A stretch of DNA of 64,000 nucleotides from Strigops habroptila (Eukaryota; Chordata; Aves; Psittaciformes; Psittacidae): positions 9,966,707 to 10,030,706 of the forward strand of contig NC_044291.2 of assembly GCF_004027225.2 (NCBI RefSeq), in the 5' to 3' direction. Below, piece after piece: positions 36,101-48,858 of the stretch. Position 1 is the first letter of the stretch; each line of letters starts with the position of its first letter. The notes beneath the pieces are model-generated. The model was given only the letters and a program-made list of their open reading frames with translations. It did no database searches and was not told the origin of the DNA. Position numbers and translations under genes: made by a program.

Positions 36101-39100
36101 CTTTGATGTTGAAGCCTGATTATAGCAGGATGCTGGGAAGCCCTGAACGCTCAGTAGCAGTGTGCTGCGGGAGGGCAGCTGCAGAACAAGCAGGGAAGAG
36201 GGTTTGTGCCCTCGCAGACTGTAAGGAATACAAACCATGTACAGAAGATGCAATAAGGGCTTCCTGAAACCTTGTACATGTCCTTTGCCTGCTGCCACCT
36301 TCACCAGATGGGTTAAAAACAGCAACTGTAAGCTCAGTGCAGCAGTTTCCAGCCGCAGCAACGAGAGGTGCAGGCAGGTCTCTCATCCACATGTGAGAAT
36401 CCATCCATAGCAGAGCAGTCACAGCCTTGGAGTAGCTGTGCAGCTCAGCCCTATACAGGGCCCAGGAGAGCAAAGCACATGGTGAGGGTGGCACGCAGCC
36501 AGGAAGATGATGGGGCAGAGGATGGGGAAGTGAAGCTTTTTCTGGGTAGTAGTTCAAATCCAGCATGTAAGACCCCATTGAATCTTACTGGAAAGATGAG
36601 GCAGGGCTTGCACACAGTTTCTGTCTGCACAGTAACAGCTTCCTCTAAAGCAGAGGTGTCTTGTGGTGGCTCAGAAGCCACCTTTGTCAGCACAAGAGGA
36701 AGTGACTGTAGGAGAGAGGTGACACATCAGCCTCAGCTCTGTCTGCATGGCAGCGTGTCCTTTCCTTATCTTTTATAGCAGCTACAGCCACATTTCTTCC
36801 TCTGTGGCCTGAGACAGCCCCCATTGCTGAGGTGCCCTGTGGCTGATACATGGTCATTTGCAGGATGTCCCAGCAGCAGAGCTAGGGTTCTCAGTATGAT
36901 TTGGGATTTACATGCACAAGTGTTTTGCTCCCAGTACCATATTTCAGCAAGATTGTTACCTGGAGGAACTCCATTCCACCTGTGACAGGTCCTGACTTTA
37001 ACCATGCCCCAGGATAGCAACTTCCTGGGTAACGGCTCTCACACTTCTCCCATACTGTTCTTTCCCCGGTCCTCAGGTCTGGGAGTCTCCAACTACGCAG
37101 ACTCTCCTCAGAAAGCAGGGGAGAGCCTGCAGCAATGTTTGACCTGGGCCCAGCAAGAGATCCCAGCAGAGCAGCACAGCCAAACCCCGCTCTACTTGGG
37201 AGCAACCGCCAGCATGAGGCCGCAGAAGTGAGTGAATGTTGCAAACCCACCCCCAGCCATCAGCACGTGCCATGAGATCAGTCTGTGACTGCATCTCACC
37301 CTGCCTGCTCTGCAGTGATCCATCCCTAGCCTGCTAGTCAGGTAAACCTTCCCCAGGTCCCAATGTACTCGAGGGGACTGTGGCATGGCTGTGTGTCCGC
37401 AGTGTCCCCCCCCAAGTAGCAATGAGGATGACAGTCTTGCTTCTGCTACCAGTCTGTGTTGTGTCCTTCACAATTAGTGCTTGGGAGAACACCCAGCAGT
37501 CTGGAAATTGAAGTGCTTTCAGTTTATGTGACAATCCCCATGGGCTTGCAGGGGTGCTTCTCGTCAGCAGGTTGGAAATGATAATGGGAGGATTCACCTT
37601 ATAATACACCATTTTGTGGACCCTGTTCTCAGTTACCTCATTACTGGGACCTTTGTCTCCTTTAGACACCGGGGAAAAGCAGGGCCTGGAGGGGACCAGT
37701 TCAGTGGGGCAAGACCACAGGACTCCCTCAGTGGCAGAGGGTACAAAACTCCCACATTCTTGAATGGTGGCACAACTGCCCAAATCATGCCTCTGCTGTT
37801 CTTGCCCCCAGTATTGGAAGAGGGAAGCAGCAGGAGTGGGATTGTCATTGTGTCTCTGTGCTACTACCCAAAGCAGGAGCACAGCAGAAGCCCTGCAGCT
37901 ATGCCTCCACTGCAGGCTGCTCCTGCAGGGTCCTGCAACAACGAATGTACTTTGTTTTTCTTTTCTGTTTAGCCTCACCCATCCCATCTTCTCTGATGGT
38001 CTCCTTGCAGCCCTGAAGTCATCTCCCTTCAGCTTTCAGGGGGCACAAATCCTGTCCAGTCCAGAAAAGGAAGCATTCAATTGGGTTGCTGTTAACTATG
38101 TCCTGGAGAACTTCTTCAAGGTAAAGGACAATCCTGCCTGGGGAGTACAGAACTGAGCAACTCCCATTCGCAAACAGCCACAGAGGCATGCGGAGGGATC
38201 ATTAAAACCCTGCACTTTAAACAATGCTTAACCACAGCTTGCACTGCCTTTCAGAGGATGCGGGTTATATCCAACACCAGCTGGTTGGGGGACATAGTAT
38301 AAGATGGTTGTAACTAGGATGAAGGACCAAAGCTCTAATATATCTAATATATCATGGACACATTCATGCAGTTGCCCTAACAGATGTGAGGCTTTCTGGA
38401 CACCACATCCAGATGCTCCCATAGATGACCTTATGTAGCCTGGCCCTGGGGTGTCAATAACAGCTCCACTGCTCTGAGTCCCTGCAGCTCTAGTTACAGC
38501 ACCACTGTGAAACTGGCATTGCTGCTGTCTGTGGGATTGCCACTGGAGACCAGCAGTCCCACAGGATATCCTATGGACAGTGGACAGAGAAGCAGAGTCT
38601 TCTGCTGCCAAAGCAAAAGCCTCTCATTGAGATGCCAGTAGGAGTATAGCTGGGTGTCCCCAGCACATGGGGCTGCTCTGTATTGAGAAGGCACTTGCTA
38701 AACAAAAAGAATACACTTAAGTTTCCTTGCTTTCCCCTCCAGCCAAAGCCTCTGAGCTCTTCTCATGAACTCAAAGGGCAAGAGAAAGGCAGGTTAGGCC
38801 AAGTGATTCCACATTAGCAAAGTGAAAGGCAGTTCTGATAGCCAGCAGCAAGCATGCACTGGTTAGGGAATTGCTAGCAAATTCCAGCACAGCCTCCCCC
38901 AGCACAGCCAGGACAGAGAACTTCCACCCATGTAAACCTTCCTGCCTGCATTGCTAACTTCAGCATCACCAAAATCAGTTCTGCAAGACTGCAGGAGATG
39001 AAACATCAGGGTTCATTTGACAGCAGGACCACTTTAGCACCAAGGCAGCACTTGAAGCCCATCCCTTCCCATCTGGAAACCTCCCTCCCGCCCCCTCCCA

Positions 39101-42100
39101 CCACCCTCTCCTCTCTCCCCTGCTCCTACCTGCCAAGACTACTGCTTGAAGAGCAGGATGGGGAGCCCTGTTTGCTCTCGCTGGCCGTGGGAGCTCTCAA
39201 TGCAGATGGCAGTGCTTGTTCAATGGCTCCTCTGTTCCCTGCCAAGCCACCAGCTCAGCATCCTTATACCCTGTGGGCAAAACAAGAAGTTGAGCTATAC
39301 AGCACCAAACAGCTTTCTCTCCCTGTGCACTAATGCTTGCACCTGTGACCCAGATGTAGAAGTCTTAAGAACTGACCTCTCTGGTTCTTTTGGGTCAGTA
39401 CGACTGGCGAGGACAGTTGGTCCCCTCTGGGAAGGGGATGGCAGGAGTCCTGTCAGTGGGAGGAACCTCAGCACAGCTCACTGCCAGCGTGGAAGCGGAC
39501 AACCAGGCACCTAAAGAGGGAGTGAAGCTGCAGCTGTATGGACAGACACACAGTGTGTACACTCGCCACTGCCCCTGCCACGGCACGGCCCAGCTCCGCA
39601 GCAGGCTGCTCGCTCTGCTCATTCAAGTGAGTATCTCCAGAGGCATTTGCAATGTTCCTGGCTACAACAGCACTAAATGAGAGTTGCACAAGGTGTAGCT
39701 TCTAACAGGCAAAACATCAATCACTGTCTTTAACAGAGGGCACTTGCATGTATTTAAAAAAGCCCAGTGCATTGGTAGAACATACTTTCTGTGGCCGAAT
39801 CAATGCCCTCCAAGGAGACACACAGGCAACCGTTCAAGAGTTTCTTACTTGCAGGCTCTATTCGGCTTCTTTCTTAACACACAGGAGCACAAAATTGCTC
39901 TCCATAAGATCACCTTCAGGGTGAAGAACACAGCACCCAGGAACCAACCGGGACCTTCCATTTGGGGTATTTCCTTTAGCAACTTCAACCCTGAAGCATC
40001 TTTAAAAGAGCACTATTTAATGTTGAAAACATGCAGGTCTTTTGGCTCTTCCAAGCTGTATTGTACTTGGCAGGAGGCAGGATCTGATGCAAACTCAGGA
40101 ATCACTTTAGTCTCCACCAAACCTGATTTTATATGTCAGAAATAAACTACTCACTGCCCATCCACTTGCCTCCCTAAAACCACACCTCTTAAATGAGACC
40201 TGAATGTCCCACATGGAGACCCACTTCATCATAGTTATATTGGGAATTCCTAGAGATCACAGTCCGGATGGGGTTGGATGGACCAGTTCCAACCCCCTGC
40301 CACGGGCAGGGACACCTTCCACTAGAGCAGGTTGCTCCAAGCCCCTGTGTCCAACCTGGCCTTGAACACTGCCAGGGATGGGGCAGCCACAGCTTCTCTG
40401 GGCACCCTGTGCCAGCACCTCAGCACCCTCACAGGGAAGAGCTTCTGCCTAAGAGCTCATCTCAATCTCACCTCTGGCAGGTTAAAGCCATTCCTCTTTA
40501 TTTCCTGATAAGAAACACTGGTTCTTGAGAGGTTGTGCCATCTGGAAGGCAGACCTGAACATCCTCTTTCTTTCAACTAGAAAGAGTGCAGGACCCATTG
40601 AAACTGTATTTCTGGTCTCAGGGAGAGCAGGTAGGGCTGGGACTCCTCAGCCTCGCACAGCAGGTCCAGTCATTGCAGCTCTGCCCTGAACCCTGTGGGA
40701 GCTGGGAGCCTGCTGCATTGGTCTGGGCCTTTCAGTTGAGTGGCTGAGACAAGGTTTGCAAACCTTTTGCAGCCTGTTTGCTCACTACAATATCGTGGTG
40801 CCAGAGGAAAACCGTTCTTCACTGCGTAACATTTTGTCTTCATTTGTGAAGCCCTGGGATGCCAAACCTGTTCTCTTGCTGCCTCTGTCCTTGTTTTATT
40901 CTCTCTAGGATCAGAGGGGGGCTAAAACTGTGTCTAATCCCTGCTGGCCCCTCTCCTACTCCCAGGAAGTGCAGTGGCAATCTGTGCACGCTGGGCCCTG
41001 TGCTGTCAGCAAGGACACACCGGAGATCTCTGGTCCTGAGGTCTTCAATGTCACCGGCTCCAGCGATCCCACCGCCTGCATGAGACTTGTGCAGAGCCTG
41101 CTCAACTCTTCCTCCTCCTGCAGCTTCTTCAAGCATTCCCTCAGCAGTGTCTTCAAGCCCCTCCGGACCAGGTTTCTGGTGGGTTCTCATCTACACTGGG
41201 GTAGGCAGCTGGTGTGGAGAACCCATGCCATGGGACCAGTTTGATCATTAATAAGTACAGTGGGAATAGTCACGCTGTGCCCCTGCTAGCCGGGAGAGCC
41301 AGCGCTCTGGGTAATGCTGTACACATGCTCACCTGCCCTCTCCCCATCACTGACACACAGCTGGTCAAACATGGACCACAGGCTTCCCACCAGTGGCTGT
41401 GACAGGGCTTTGCTCATCCACGCCTCAGCAACGCCTGCTGCGAGACAAACTGTGGGGCTCCACAGAGTCAGCAGCGATAGGACAACCAGGAGTCTCCTGC
41501 TGAGCAGGTCTGCTCACATGAAGTCGGTGGTGAAGCTAAAGATCTTCTGCCACTTCCTCAGCGAACATCTGGGCATGTTCCACCACAAGCATACTTATAT
41601 CTGAGACCCCAGATCTAGTGTCCAAAGTCATTGGGTTGTTAATCCAGGACCAGCTCAAGATCCAAGGAAAAACTGAATGCACTTCAGAGGGAGGAATTAG
41701 ACATTTCCCCAGCTCCCTGCTCCTGAGAGCCTCCCATGGACACAGTGCAAGGAGCATAAGGACTAGTCTACTTATCCAGGCAGGGCATGCAAGCTAGAAA
41801 CAGCCCTCTTTCCATCTCCGGAGAGTAACAGATCTGCTTGTCTTCCTTGCACACATCAGAAGCACCACAACCACCAACACAGGCACATGGAGAGGGCACC
41901 CTGGCCATGCACCCCACACCTACTGCCACTTTCTTTTCTATAGGCACTGAATGTGATGTGAGGATGCAGAGTGCAGTGTGACCTGATGACTATTTCTGTT
42001 GCTGTTGTAGGTGATTTCTGAGGCCATGGACTTCATGAAAGAAACTGTGCCCTCTCCTGACTTGGGTCAGGCGGTCAACAGGCTTTGTGGGATGTCCGTC

Positions 42101-44457
42101 AAAGAGGTAACTGGAATAACTCAGCGTGCAGAGAGAGTGGGAAGCAAGGAACAGTCTGTTGCAAAAGCCCATGGGGCTCAGACTGACAGAGCCCTAATTG
42201 ACTGGCTCCCTCAAGGGAAAACCTGGATTTTCCTGTTTGCTGGTTTATGGTTGATATTCACTTTGAGGAAACAGGCTCCCCTTATTTTCTTCCTCTCAAA
42301 TCCCAGCTGCTGGTAACACTTGGACTTAATTAAATGAAAAGCCACAAGTACCTTTTGCTGCATATTAAGGAGTAAACAAGAAGGCTGTCTACTCACTCCT
42401 GTACATCACCCTGCTCTTCCTGTTACCCTTCTCTCCTTAAGCACAAGGAACATCCACTCAGACTCCAGGGGCTTTCTCATTTCACCTGGGCCCATGGAGA
42501 CCAAGCCAGGGAGAAGCTGTAAGTTCTTTCCCTCAGTTGGTGGCTTAGAGGTCACACTCATTTGCACCTACACTGACCAGCACCCACAGTAACATTCAAA
42601 CTGGACAATCTCTACAGGGTTTGCTAATGGAGTAGCAAAGCCCATAGGCAGCTCCCCAAAGCTTTCTCTTCTGGATAGAGGACACAGATCTTGTTCATGT
42701 TGCTGTTGAGAGAAAGGCTGCAGCATTAGCTCAACCTAATTAGAGAGCAGAGGATCATACCAAGCAGTTCACCCGCAAGGCAACTGCAGGAGACCTGCCT
42801 GGCAGCCCTGCTGCTCTTGAACTGCCTGGGCTTTAATAAGATGGGAACAAAGGCACACAGAGATGACACCAGTTCCCAGACCACATTCCAGAAGCTGCAG
42901 GAAACATGGTTTCAGTCTGCACAACACACAGCCCTCCTCCAGTCCCACAGTTGGTCCCAGAGCAGGAAAGGAGAGGTTACAGCAGGACTGAAATTCTGCT
43001 ACTGAATATTTACTTCCTTTATTTTTTCCCCATCTTCTTTTGGAAATGACACCAGCTGGTGAAGGAGTCCCAGACAAGCCTGGATACACTTGTGGATTAC
43101 TGCGTTGTGTCTGCCTTCATCTTCCACCTCAGTACAAAGGGATACACCTTTGACTTCAACGGGTCTGTTTGGACTTCATTCCAGAAGCAGGTCAGTTACC
43201 TACAGCATGGTACTTCCAGTTGCAAGGGAGGGGTGGTTTCAGCAAGGCCAACCTGACCCCACTCCTGCAAGCCTGAACCAGCCATTATTGCAAAATAAAT
43301 TCATAATTGTGCTAAGCAAGAAAGACAGTGACAGAAAGCTAGAGATTACACTGTCCCCTCTGAAAAATACATGGGTCAAAACCTGGAGCATTATCATCTT
43401 TCAGAGTCTATACCCAACAGGGAAGCATGGCTCGAGTGCCACTTTATGCTAAGGATAAGCTGCTGATAATATTTCCTGAGCCAGAAGATGCTGCCCTACC
43501 TCTTTGCAATCACCTTTATACTAGTGAGGCTCACAAGGTGTGGAAATGCTTCAGGATCTGGAGCCCCTAAGGAAAGGAGGATTGGATTCAGGTCCTCCCC
43601 TTCACGAAAGGAAAGCAAGCCTATTCCCAGACCCTGTCACAACCCACCAGCAAAGCAGAGTCCCAGTGAGCAGGGCTGCAGCAGTGACAGCAGTTCAGCC
43701 AGCCATGTGGCAATCATCACACTAGGGCAAGGTAAGGAGGTAGGACTGGGATCCAACCAGGGAGCCCAATCTGAGAAGCCTATAACATAGGTCTGAGGTG
43801 CAACCAGGCAACAAGGCCAGAGACAAAACTAAAGGACCTGATGCCCACCTGGGAAAACCATATAGCAAGAAGAAGAAGGAACAGCACACACCTACAGCCC
43901 AGCTCAGGAAAGAGGGGGCTGCCCAGGCCAGAGCTTAAATGCTGCTCCCAGGCCTATGGGCAGAGGTGGGGGGTGGAAGTTCCAGGTGAGGCTGGCGGGG
44001 GCAATGAAAGCCTATTAGTGCACTAATAAAAGTGGGATTGCTCCTCATTTCAAGTCTAATCCTTGGATCATAAAATGGTTTGGGTTGGAAAGAACCTTAA
44101 GATCATCTAGTTCCAACCTCCAGTCTGTCTCAAATAAAGCATACAAGGCCTTAGGCCTGCGCACAGAAATGCAGCTGGGTTCAGACTGGCTCCTCCTCTG
44201 ACCTCTCCTCCTTTTTCTTTCAATAGATGGGTGATAGATCCTCTGGCTGGACTCTGGGGTACCTGCTGGCTCTGACCAACACTGTCCCGCAGGACAGCCC
44301 GAGCTTCCTCAAGGGGATTGAGCCAGGGGTCTGGTCTTTGCTCCTCATCCTCTTTGTCGTGCTGCTCACTGGCTCTTTCATGCGCATCTCGTACCGAGTG
44401 ATGGTGAAGGAGAACAGCTTCAGTAACAGGAACAGCAGTGTCTTTGATGACAACTGA
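33170..44457 (+). CDS. ENTPD2-like: ecto-NTPDase (ENTPD2-type) paralogue, nine intact exons, catalytic residues lost
   Basis: Family members are cell-surface enzymes that hydrolyse extracellular nucleoside tri- and diphosphates, held by a membrane helix at each end. Coding exons: 33170-33283, 35377-35494, 37077-37227, 37973-38120, 39399-39626, 40909-41178, 42011-42106, 43056-43190, 44227-44457. All have GT/AG junctions and matching phases, giving 496 codons and a stop, the normal family length. Helix 1 is about residues 10-26 (LVIVAGLTGIVLLCV) and helix 2 about 452-470. The N-terminus, YGIVLDAG and the VLENFFKY region match NTPDase2 better than NTPDase8. The active site is altered. ACR1 reads DAGPSRT (family DAGSSHT). 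ACR2 reads GATASMRPQ (family GATAGMRLL). ACR3 reads SSPEKEAFNW, with Lys160 at the catalytic Glu (rat NTPDase2 E165). ACR4 reads SVGGTSAQ, with Ser196 at the essential Asp (rat D201). Nucleotide hydrolysis is therefore unlikely (inference). The cytoplasmic tail of about 25 residues is rich in Ser and Asn. Confidence 0.85.
33719..33752. repeat. TA dinucleotide repeat
   Basis: Interrupted (at)n/(ta)n tract in the first NTPDase intron (tatatatatatatatc); a likely polymorphic microsatellite. Confidence 0.8.
40262..40500 (-). repeat. CR1 LINE 3' fragment in an NTPDase intron
   Basis: Antisense CR1 tail between exons 5 and 6, from gatggggttggatggaccag to the antisense of the ggaatggctttaacctgcca block. 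Part of the extreme 3' end (the gggaccttaaagctcatc segment) is missing. Confidence 0.88.
44069..44145 (-). repeat. short CR1 3' end remnant
   Basis: ggatcataaaatggtttggg…ccttaagatcatctagttcc is the antisense CR1 terminus, cut off after about 75 bp. It lies 80 bp before the last NTPDase exon. Confidence 0.75.
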
Positions 44458-45196
44458 CCATTACTCTGGGACTCGATACTTCTGCCAGAGAGCAGTTCAT
44501 AGGGGACGTACAGAAACCACACCACTATAAGTCACTGGAGGATGCAAGTGATTTTCCTGCAGGACTCCCAGAGCCTCTGTGCCTTATTTCAACTTGCTAG
44601 CACTTGCACTGCCACACTTTGAGACAATGGATCCTGCTCTACAGGAAACCTGTGATTCCTGGTGGATGGCAAGCTATTCGTTGTCCAAATGAGAGCAGCC
44701 TGCACTGGTCTTGCTTGGGCTGCAACTGGGATTACTCATGTCAATGTAATGGAACGATGCCTCTGGGCAGGGAGGCCCTGAGATAATAGATTTAATACTG
44801 AATAACCCTGTCTAATCAGGAGAGGGGGTGCCTGAGGAAAGTGCTCTGTGCTCTTCTGTGCCTGCAAGAGAGATGCCACCTGCAGTATTGCCACCAGCAA
44901 AGACTGCAACAGCGTTAAATATGGTTGCAAAACAATAGGCAACTTGCTCCCATGTTCTAGGGAAAAAGCAGGGGATTTCTGCCTGCTCCTACTGATTGTC
45001 TTCCTTCTATCTCAGTGAGGGCATCCATGTGTCCCTTCAAGAACTCTCCAAAAGCAAAGCATTTTAGACTTGGCCTCTACAAAACGTGCAGAGCATCAAA
45101 GGAGAAGCAAAGAGCATGGACATGCAGCTGAGTTCCAGTGTCTCGGCTGAGTCGTGGCAACTCAGGGTTAACATTGTCAGTTTAAACTCTTTAACC

Positions 45197-45252
45197 AGGA
45201 CTTGGAACTAGATGACCTTTAAGGCCCCTTCCAACCCAAACCATTCTATGAC
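45197..45252 (+). repeat. short CR1 3' end remnant
   Basis: ggaactagatgacctttaag…ccaacccaaaccattctatga is the sense CR1 terminus, about 55 bp long. Confidence 0.75.
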
Positions 45253-47136
45253 TTGAATTAACACATTTAATTTCACATCTGCTAAAACAAGGTGCAGGCT
45301 GGGCTGAGGTCACTGCTTTGTTCATTTGCACTGAACTGCTTAACTCTGAAAGGGAAGTAGCTCATCTAACACTGTCCCTCAGACAAGAGTACACCCAAGA
45401 AGAGAAGCTTTCCTAATTGACTTTCATATTAGTCTGTGACCAGAGTTACTTTATAATCCAACACTCCAGATTCCTCGGGGCCTTGGCAGTCATTCCAAGA
45501 TGCTCTGCTTGCCTAAGAGCTGAGGTGTTATACAAACTCTGTGTTATTGTGAAGAAAGGGATCGATTCAGACAAACACTGTCCTTGGACTAGAGCACTTA
45601 CAGTTCACTTCTCTGCTTCAAAGCAACACACAGGCTGTTAAAAGCCCAAGGGACAAGTGTCTCCAGCTCATTTCAGACCACTTGAAAGAGAAATTTAAAT
45701 GCTCACAGATAATAATGATGTGCCTTGCAGGATTTTTAAAGCTACCATGGAACCCAAATCCTTTCAAATCTAATTAATAATTACTTGTGCTCCCAACTCA
45801 TATACATGGACACCCCCATAATATTGGGGTATTCATAAATTTTCAGGCCATTAATGAAGGTTTGGAACCTGTCAGTCAAGTTTGGAGGGGTGTGGAAACA
45901 GATTTAAATGAGCTTCACATTCATTTCTTGGAGTTGCAAGTTAGATATTTTTAATTATATCATGTTATTAAAGATGTTTTAATAGACTGTCTGTGTTATT
46001 CTTGGCAAGAGATCACAGCAGGGGGTTTATTGTGAATACAGAGTGCCCCAGTGAGGAGGATGGGGGGTGCTGGGTCTGCCTCTGTTTACTCCGGAGCTGT
46101 TTTGCTGTGTACTTTCGGGGTACACAATGAGACCCCCTGAGGGCACTTTCTTCCCAGTGGCAAGCAGGCAGAAAATGACTTCAGATAATCTGGCTGCTGG
46201 TATTTAGTTGATGAAAGACATGTCTACATCTTTGATGTGTTCTTTGCTCAAACCATCTAAAGAAGGTAGGAGGGATTCAGGCAAGCCTGCATAGAAAAAC
46301 AGAAGAGGTTATCAGGCAGTCAGTGACATCAGGGAAATTCCTGAGACTTCATTTGCCCCACATCTGGAAATGCAATCCTTAGCAGAGCTTTGGCTCTGTG
46401 ACCTGTCAGCCCACAGGAGAACTGTGGGATTCCTGGTGGAGATTTGCAACCTGCCCAAGAAGAGTGCTACCACTGTCAGGAATGGAAATAAGCCAGTGAG
46501 ATGCCAGGAACCCCAGGACTGGGTGTTCTGGCCTGCTCAGTCATTACAACTTCTTGACTTTGAATACTAGATCACAGGCTCCATTGGCTGCAACTTCCCT
46601 GAGCCCTTGTTTAGAAGCTTTAGGACTTCCCTGTGGATAATAAGTGAGCAATTAGACAAGAAGCTCAGCATGTCCTCCAACACTTTAGTTTTGCCTGTAC
46701 TGAGCACTGTACCAAGCTCTAATGAGCGATGGCATGTACAGAAGCCTAACTGGGCCCATTAAATCCATGACACCTGAGCCACCATTTGACATTGAGTGCA
46801 CTGCAAAGACAACCCCCAACAACCTGATTTCAAGCAGATCTTAAACTCTTGACCTAAAAGCTGCTGTTCTCACCAAAGGCACAGTGAGACGTTTCAATGG
46901 CTGCAGTTCTTGCGTTGGTTGTTCACACACCACATGCGGCAGCTCTGCTCTCTCCTTTCCCATCCTTCCTTCCAGATACCACCACCACTGCCCCCTCCTG
47001 CAGGCAGGGGCAGGACTTCTCATTAATGACTGTGCTGCCCCCGCCAAGCTGCAGCCCCCAGCATGAGGGCTCCCAGTGCACTGGGCTTGGGATGGGCTGT
47101 CTTGATGGTGCGTATCATTCTCTTTCTATCTGGCAG

Positions 47137-47193
47137 AAGAAAACCCACGTACAGATGTATTTACCAGACCATGAGCTAGACTGGTATTTTTAA
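47137..47193 (+). other. candidate short terminal exon, unassigned
   Basis: A good acceptor (ctctttctatctggcag) is followed by 18 codons, KKTHVQMYLPDHELDWYF, and a stop. The peptide has the look of a conserved C-terminus, but it is short and no upstream plus-strand exon was found. Confidence 0.18.
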
Positions 47194-47871
47194 ATCCCTG
47201 AAGTATGTTTTCAGTCATAAAAAGGCAAAAAATAACCCAAAATTGGGAACCCTTGAGAAGAATGGAAACTAATAAAAGATATTCCTTTCACCCAGCTCTC
47301 TATGGAAGCAGCTCCTTCATGTCAGCACTATGTAACTTTGCAGAATTAACCCCCAGATTACCTGGACAGCAAAAATCTACTTAATAGGAGATTCTAGATT
47401 AACTCACTGACTTTGAAACAAAGATGCTCGAGCCCTTGGTAACAATGCAGTTGTGGAAATGCTTAATAATGAGGATTTTCTATCTGTCCATAAATCCTTT
47501 ATGTTTATGCACAGCTCCCTCGCTTCCCCCTCAGGCTGAGACATGGGAGAGCTCTTCTGGCAGATAATGCCTGCTCATGTGTAATTGCAGTTCTCCTGCT
47601 GTTGGCAAGTACCAATAAGAAGGAATCAAAAGCACTAGATATAAAAATTGACATCAGAAAAGCACTTTGTCTATTTTAGCTCCAGAAACACACTAGGTTA
47701 TGTGACCTGCTGCTGGCTACAGCAGCCTAAATTTCATTTAGGCATGTTTGGAGTATATTAGCTCCTGTCTTTCTTCCAGCCCATACCATTTCCGAGGCAT
47801 CACAGATTCCCGACAGTACATCCCCTGGGTTGTTTCAATGAATTCTCATGAAAACTGAGAGGAATAATGGT

Positions 47872-48038
47872 TTATTGCCTGCAGTCCTGTTCTGCAGCAC
47901 AGAATTCACCACCACAGGATGTGCTTTTTGAGTACAGGTATTTTACAGGATCCTTACGGATGAAGTAGTTCACCAGGATTTCACAGGGCTGGAATCTCCA
48001 CCCCGTGCTGTCACAGACCTCCTGGATTACCTTGGTGA
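47872..48038 (-). other. exon-like segment, unassigned
   Basis: Minus strand: acceptor cttctcaccag, then an open frame reading TKVIQEVCDSTGWRFQPCEI and LVNYFIRKDPVKYLYSKSTS, ending in a stop that overlaps an AATAAA hexamer (47,871-47,876). An internal strong donor (atcc|gtaagg) is an alternative end. The cysteine/tryptophan-containing peptide looks coding-like, but I cannot assign it. Confidence 0.25.
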
Positions 48039-48317
48039 CTGGTGAGAAGGTCACCCATGCTTCAAGGACCTTCCAAAACTTACCACGTGGCTGAGCTCCA
48101 GCTTTCCATTAGTAGTGCAGTGATTGTAACTCCTCCTCTCCTTGAGATGTGGAGATATCCAGCTCAGTGGTTAAGGGAAGGCCTCTGGAATAGTGAGTGT
48201 AGAAACAATGTACAGCACCAGGCACTGCAGTCAGTTCAGTTAGGACAAACAATAATGAAATAACTTAAAATGCACAACCACTGGTGGAGCAAATCCAGCA
48301 GAACAGGAGAGGAATGG

Positions 48318-48395
48318 AATCATAGAATGATTTAGATTGGAAAAGACCTTGGAAAAGATCATCAAGTCTAACCATTAAATGCCTTTTGGAACGGC
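48318..48395 (-). repeat. short CR1 3' end remnant, diverged
   Basis: aatcatagaatgatttagat…gatcatcaagtctaaccatt is the antisense terminus of a different CR1 subfamily (tggaaaagacctt rather than tggaagggacctt). Confidence 0.8.
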
Positions 48396-48649
48396 TGGAT
48401 TAGAGACTGATCAGAACGTTTCATTTTGTTGCTATACCATAACTATGATCATGTATCTGGATATCTTCCAGAGAAGTAGGAAGCCATATGATGTTTATAT
48501 GTACCTCATGGACTGTCACTCCTACTTCAAGAGCTAATTCAGAACACACTAAAGTAGATGGAAGTGCTATCAGAAGAACAAGCCCAGATGAATACTGGGG
48601 TCAGTAAAACACCAATTTTGCCACAGATCTCTCAATGTAAAAGCCCTTT

Positions 48650-48858
48650 CATACGGGTGCTGAGGAGCTGGCACAGGGTGCCCAGAGAAGCTGTGGCTGC
48701 CCCATCCCTGGCAGTGTTCAAGGCCAGGTTGGACACAGGGGCTTGGAGCAACCTGCTCTAGTGGAAGGTGTCCCTGCCCGTGGCAGGGGGTTGGAACTGG
48801 AAGAGCTTTAAGGTCCCTTCCAGCACAAATCAGGCTGGGATTCTGTGATTCTATGATA
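48650..48858 (+). repeat. CR1 LINE 3' fragment
   Basis: Sense CR1 tail from cgggtgctgaggagctggca to gggattctgtgattctatga. Confidence 0.9.

Noticed and set aside
33170-44457. Calling the NTPDase gene ENTPD8 because that gene lies near NELFB in mammals
   Set aside because: The first-helix region, the YGIVLDAG context, the VLENFFKY junction and the KG-x-x-G spacing before ACR4 fit NTPDase2 better. A tree is needed to settle orthology, so a '-like' label is used.
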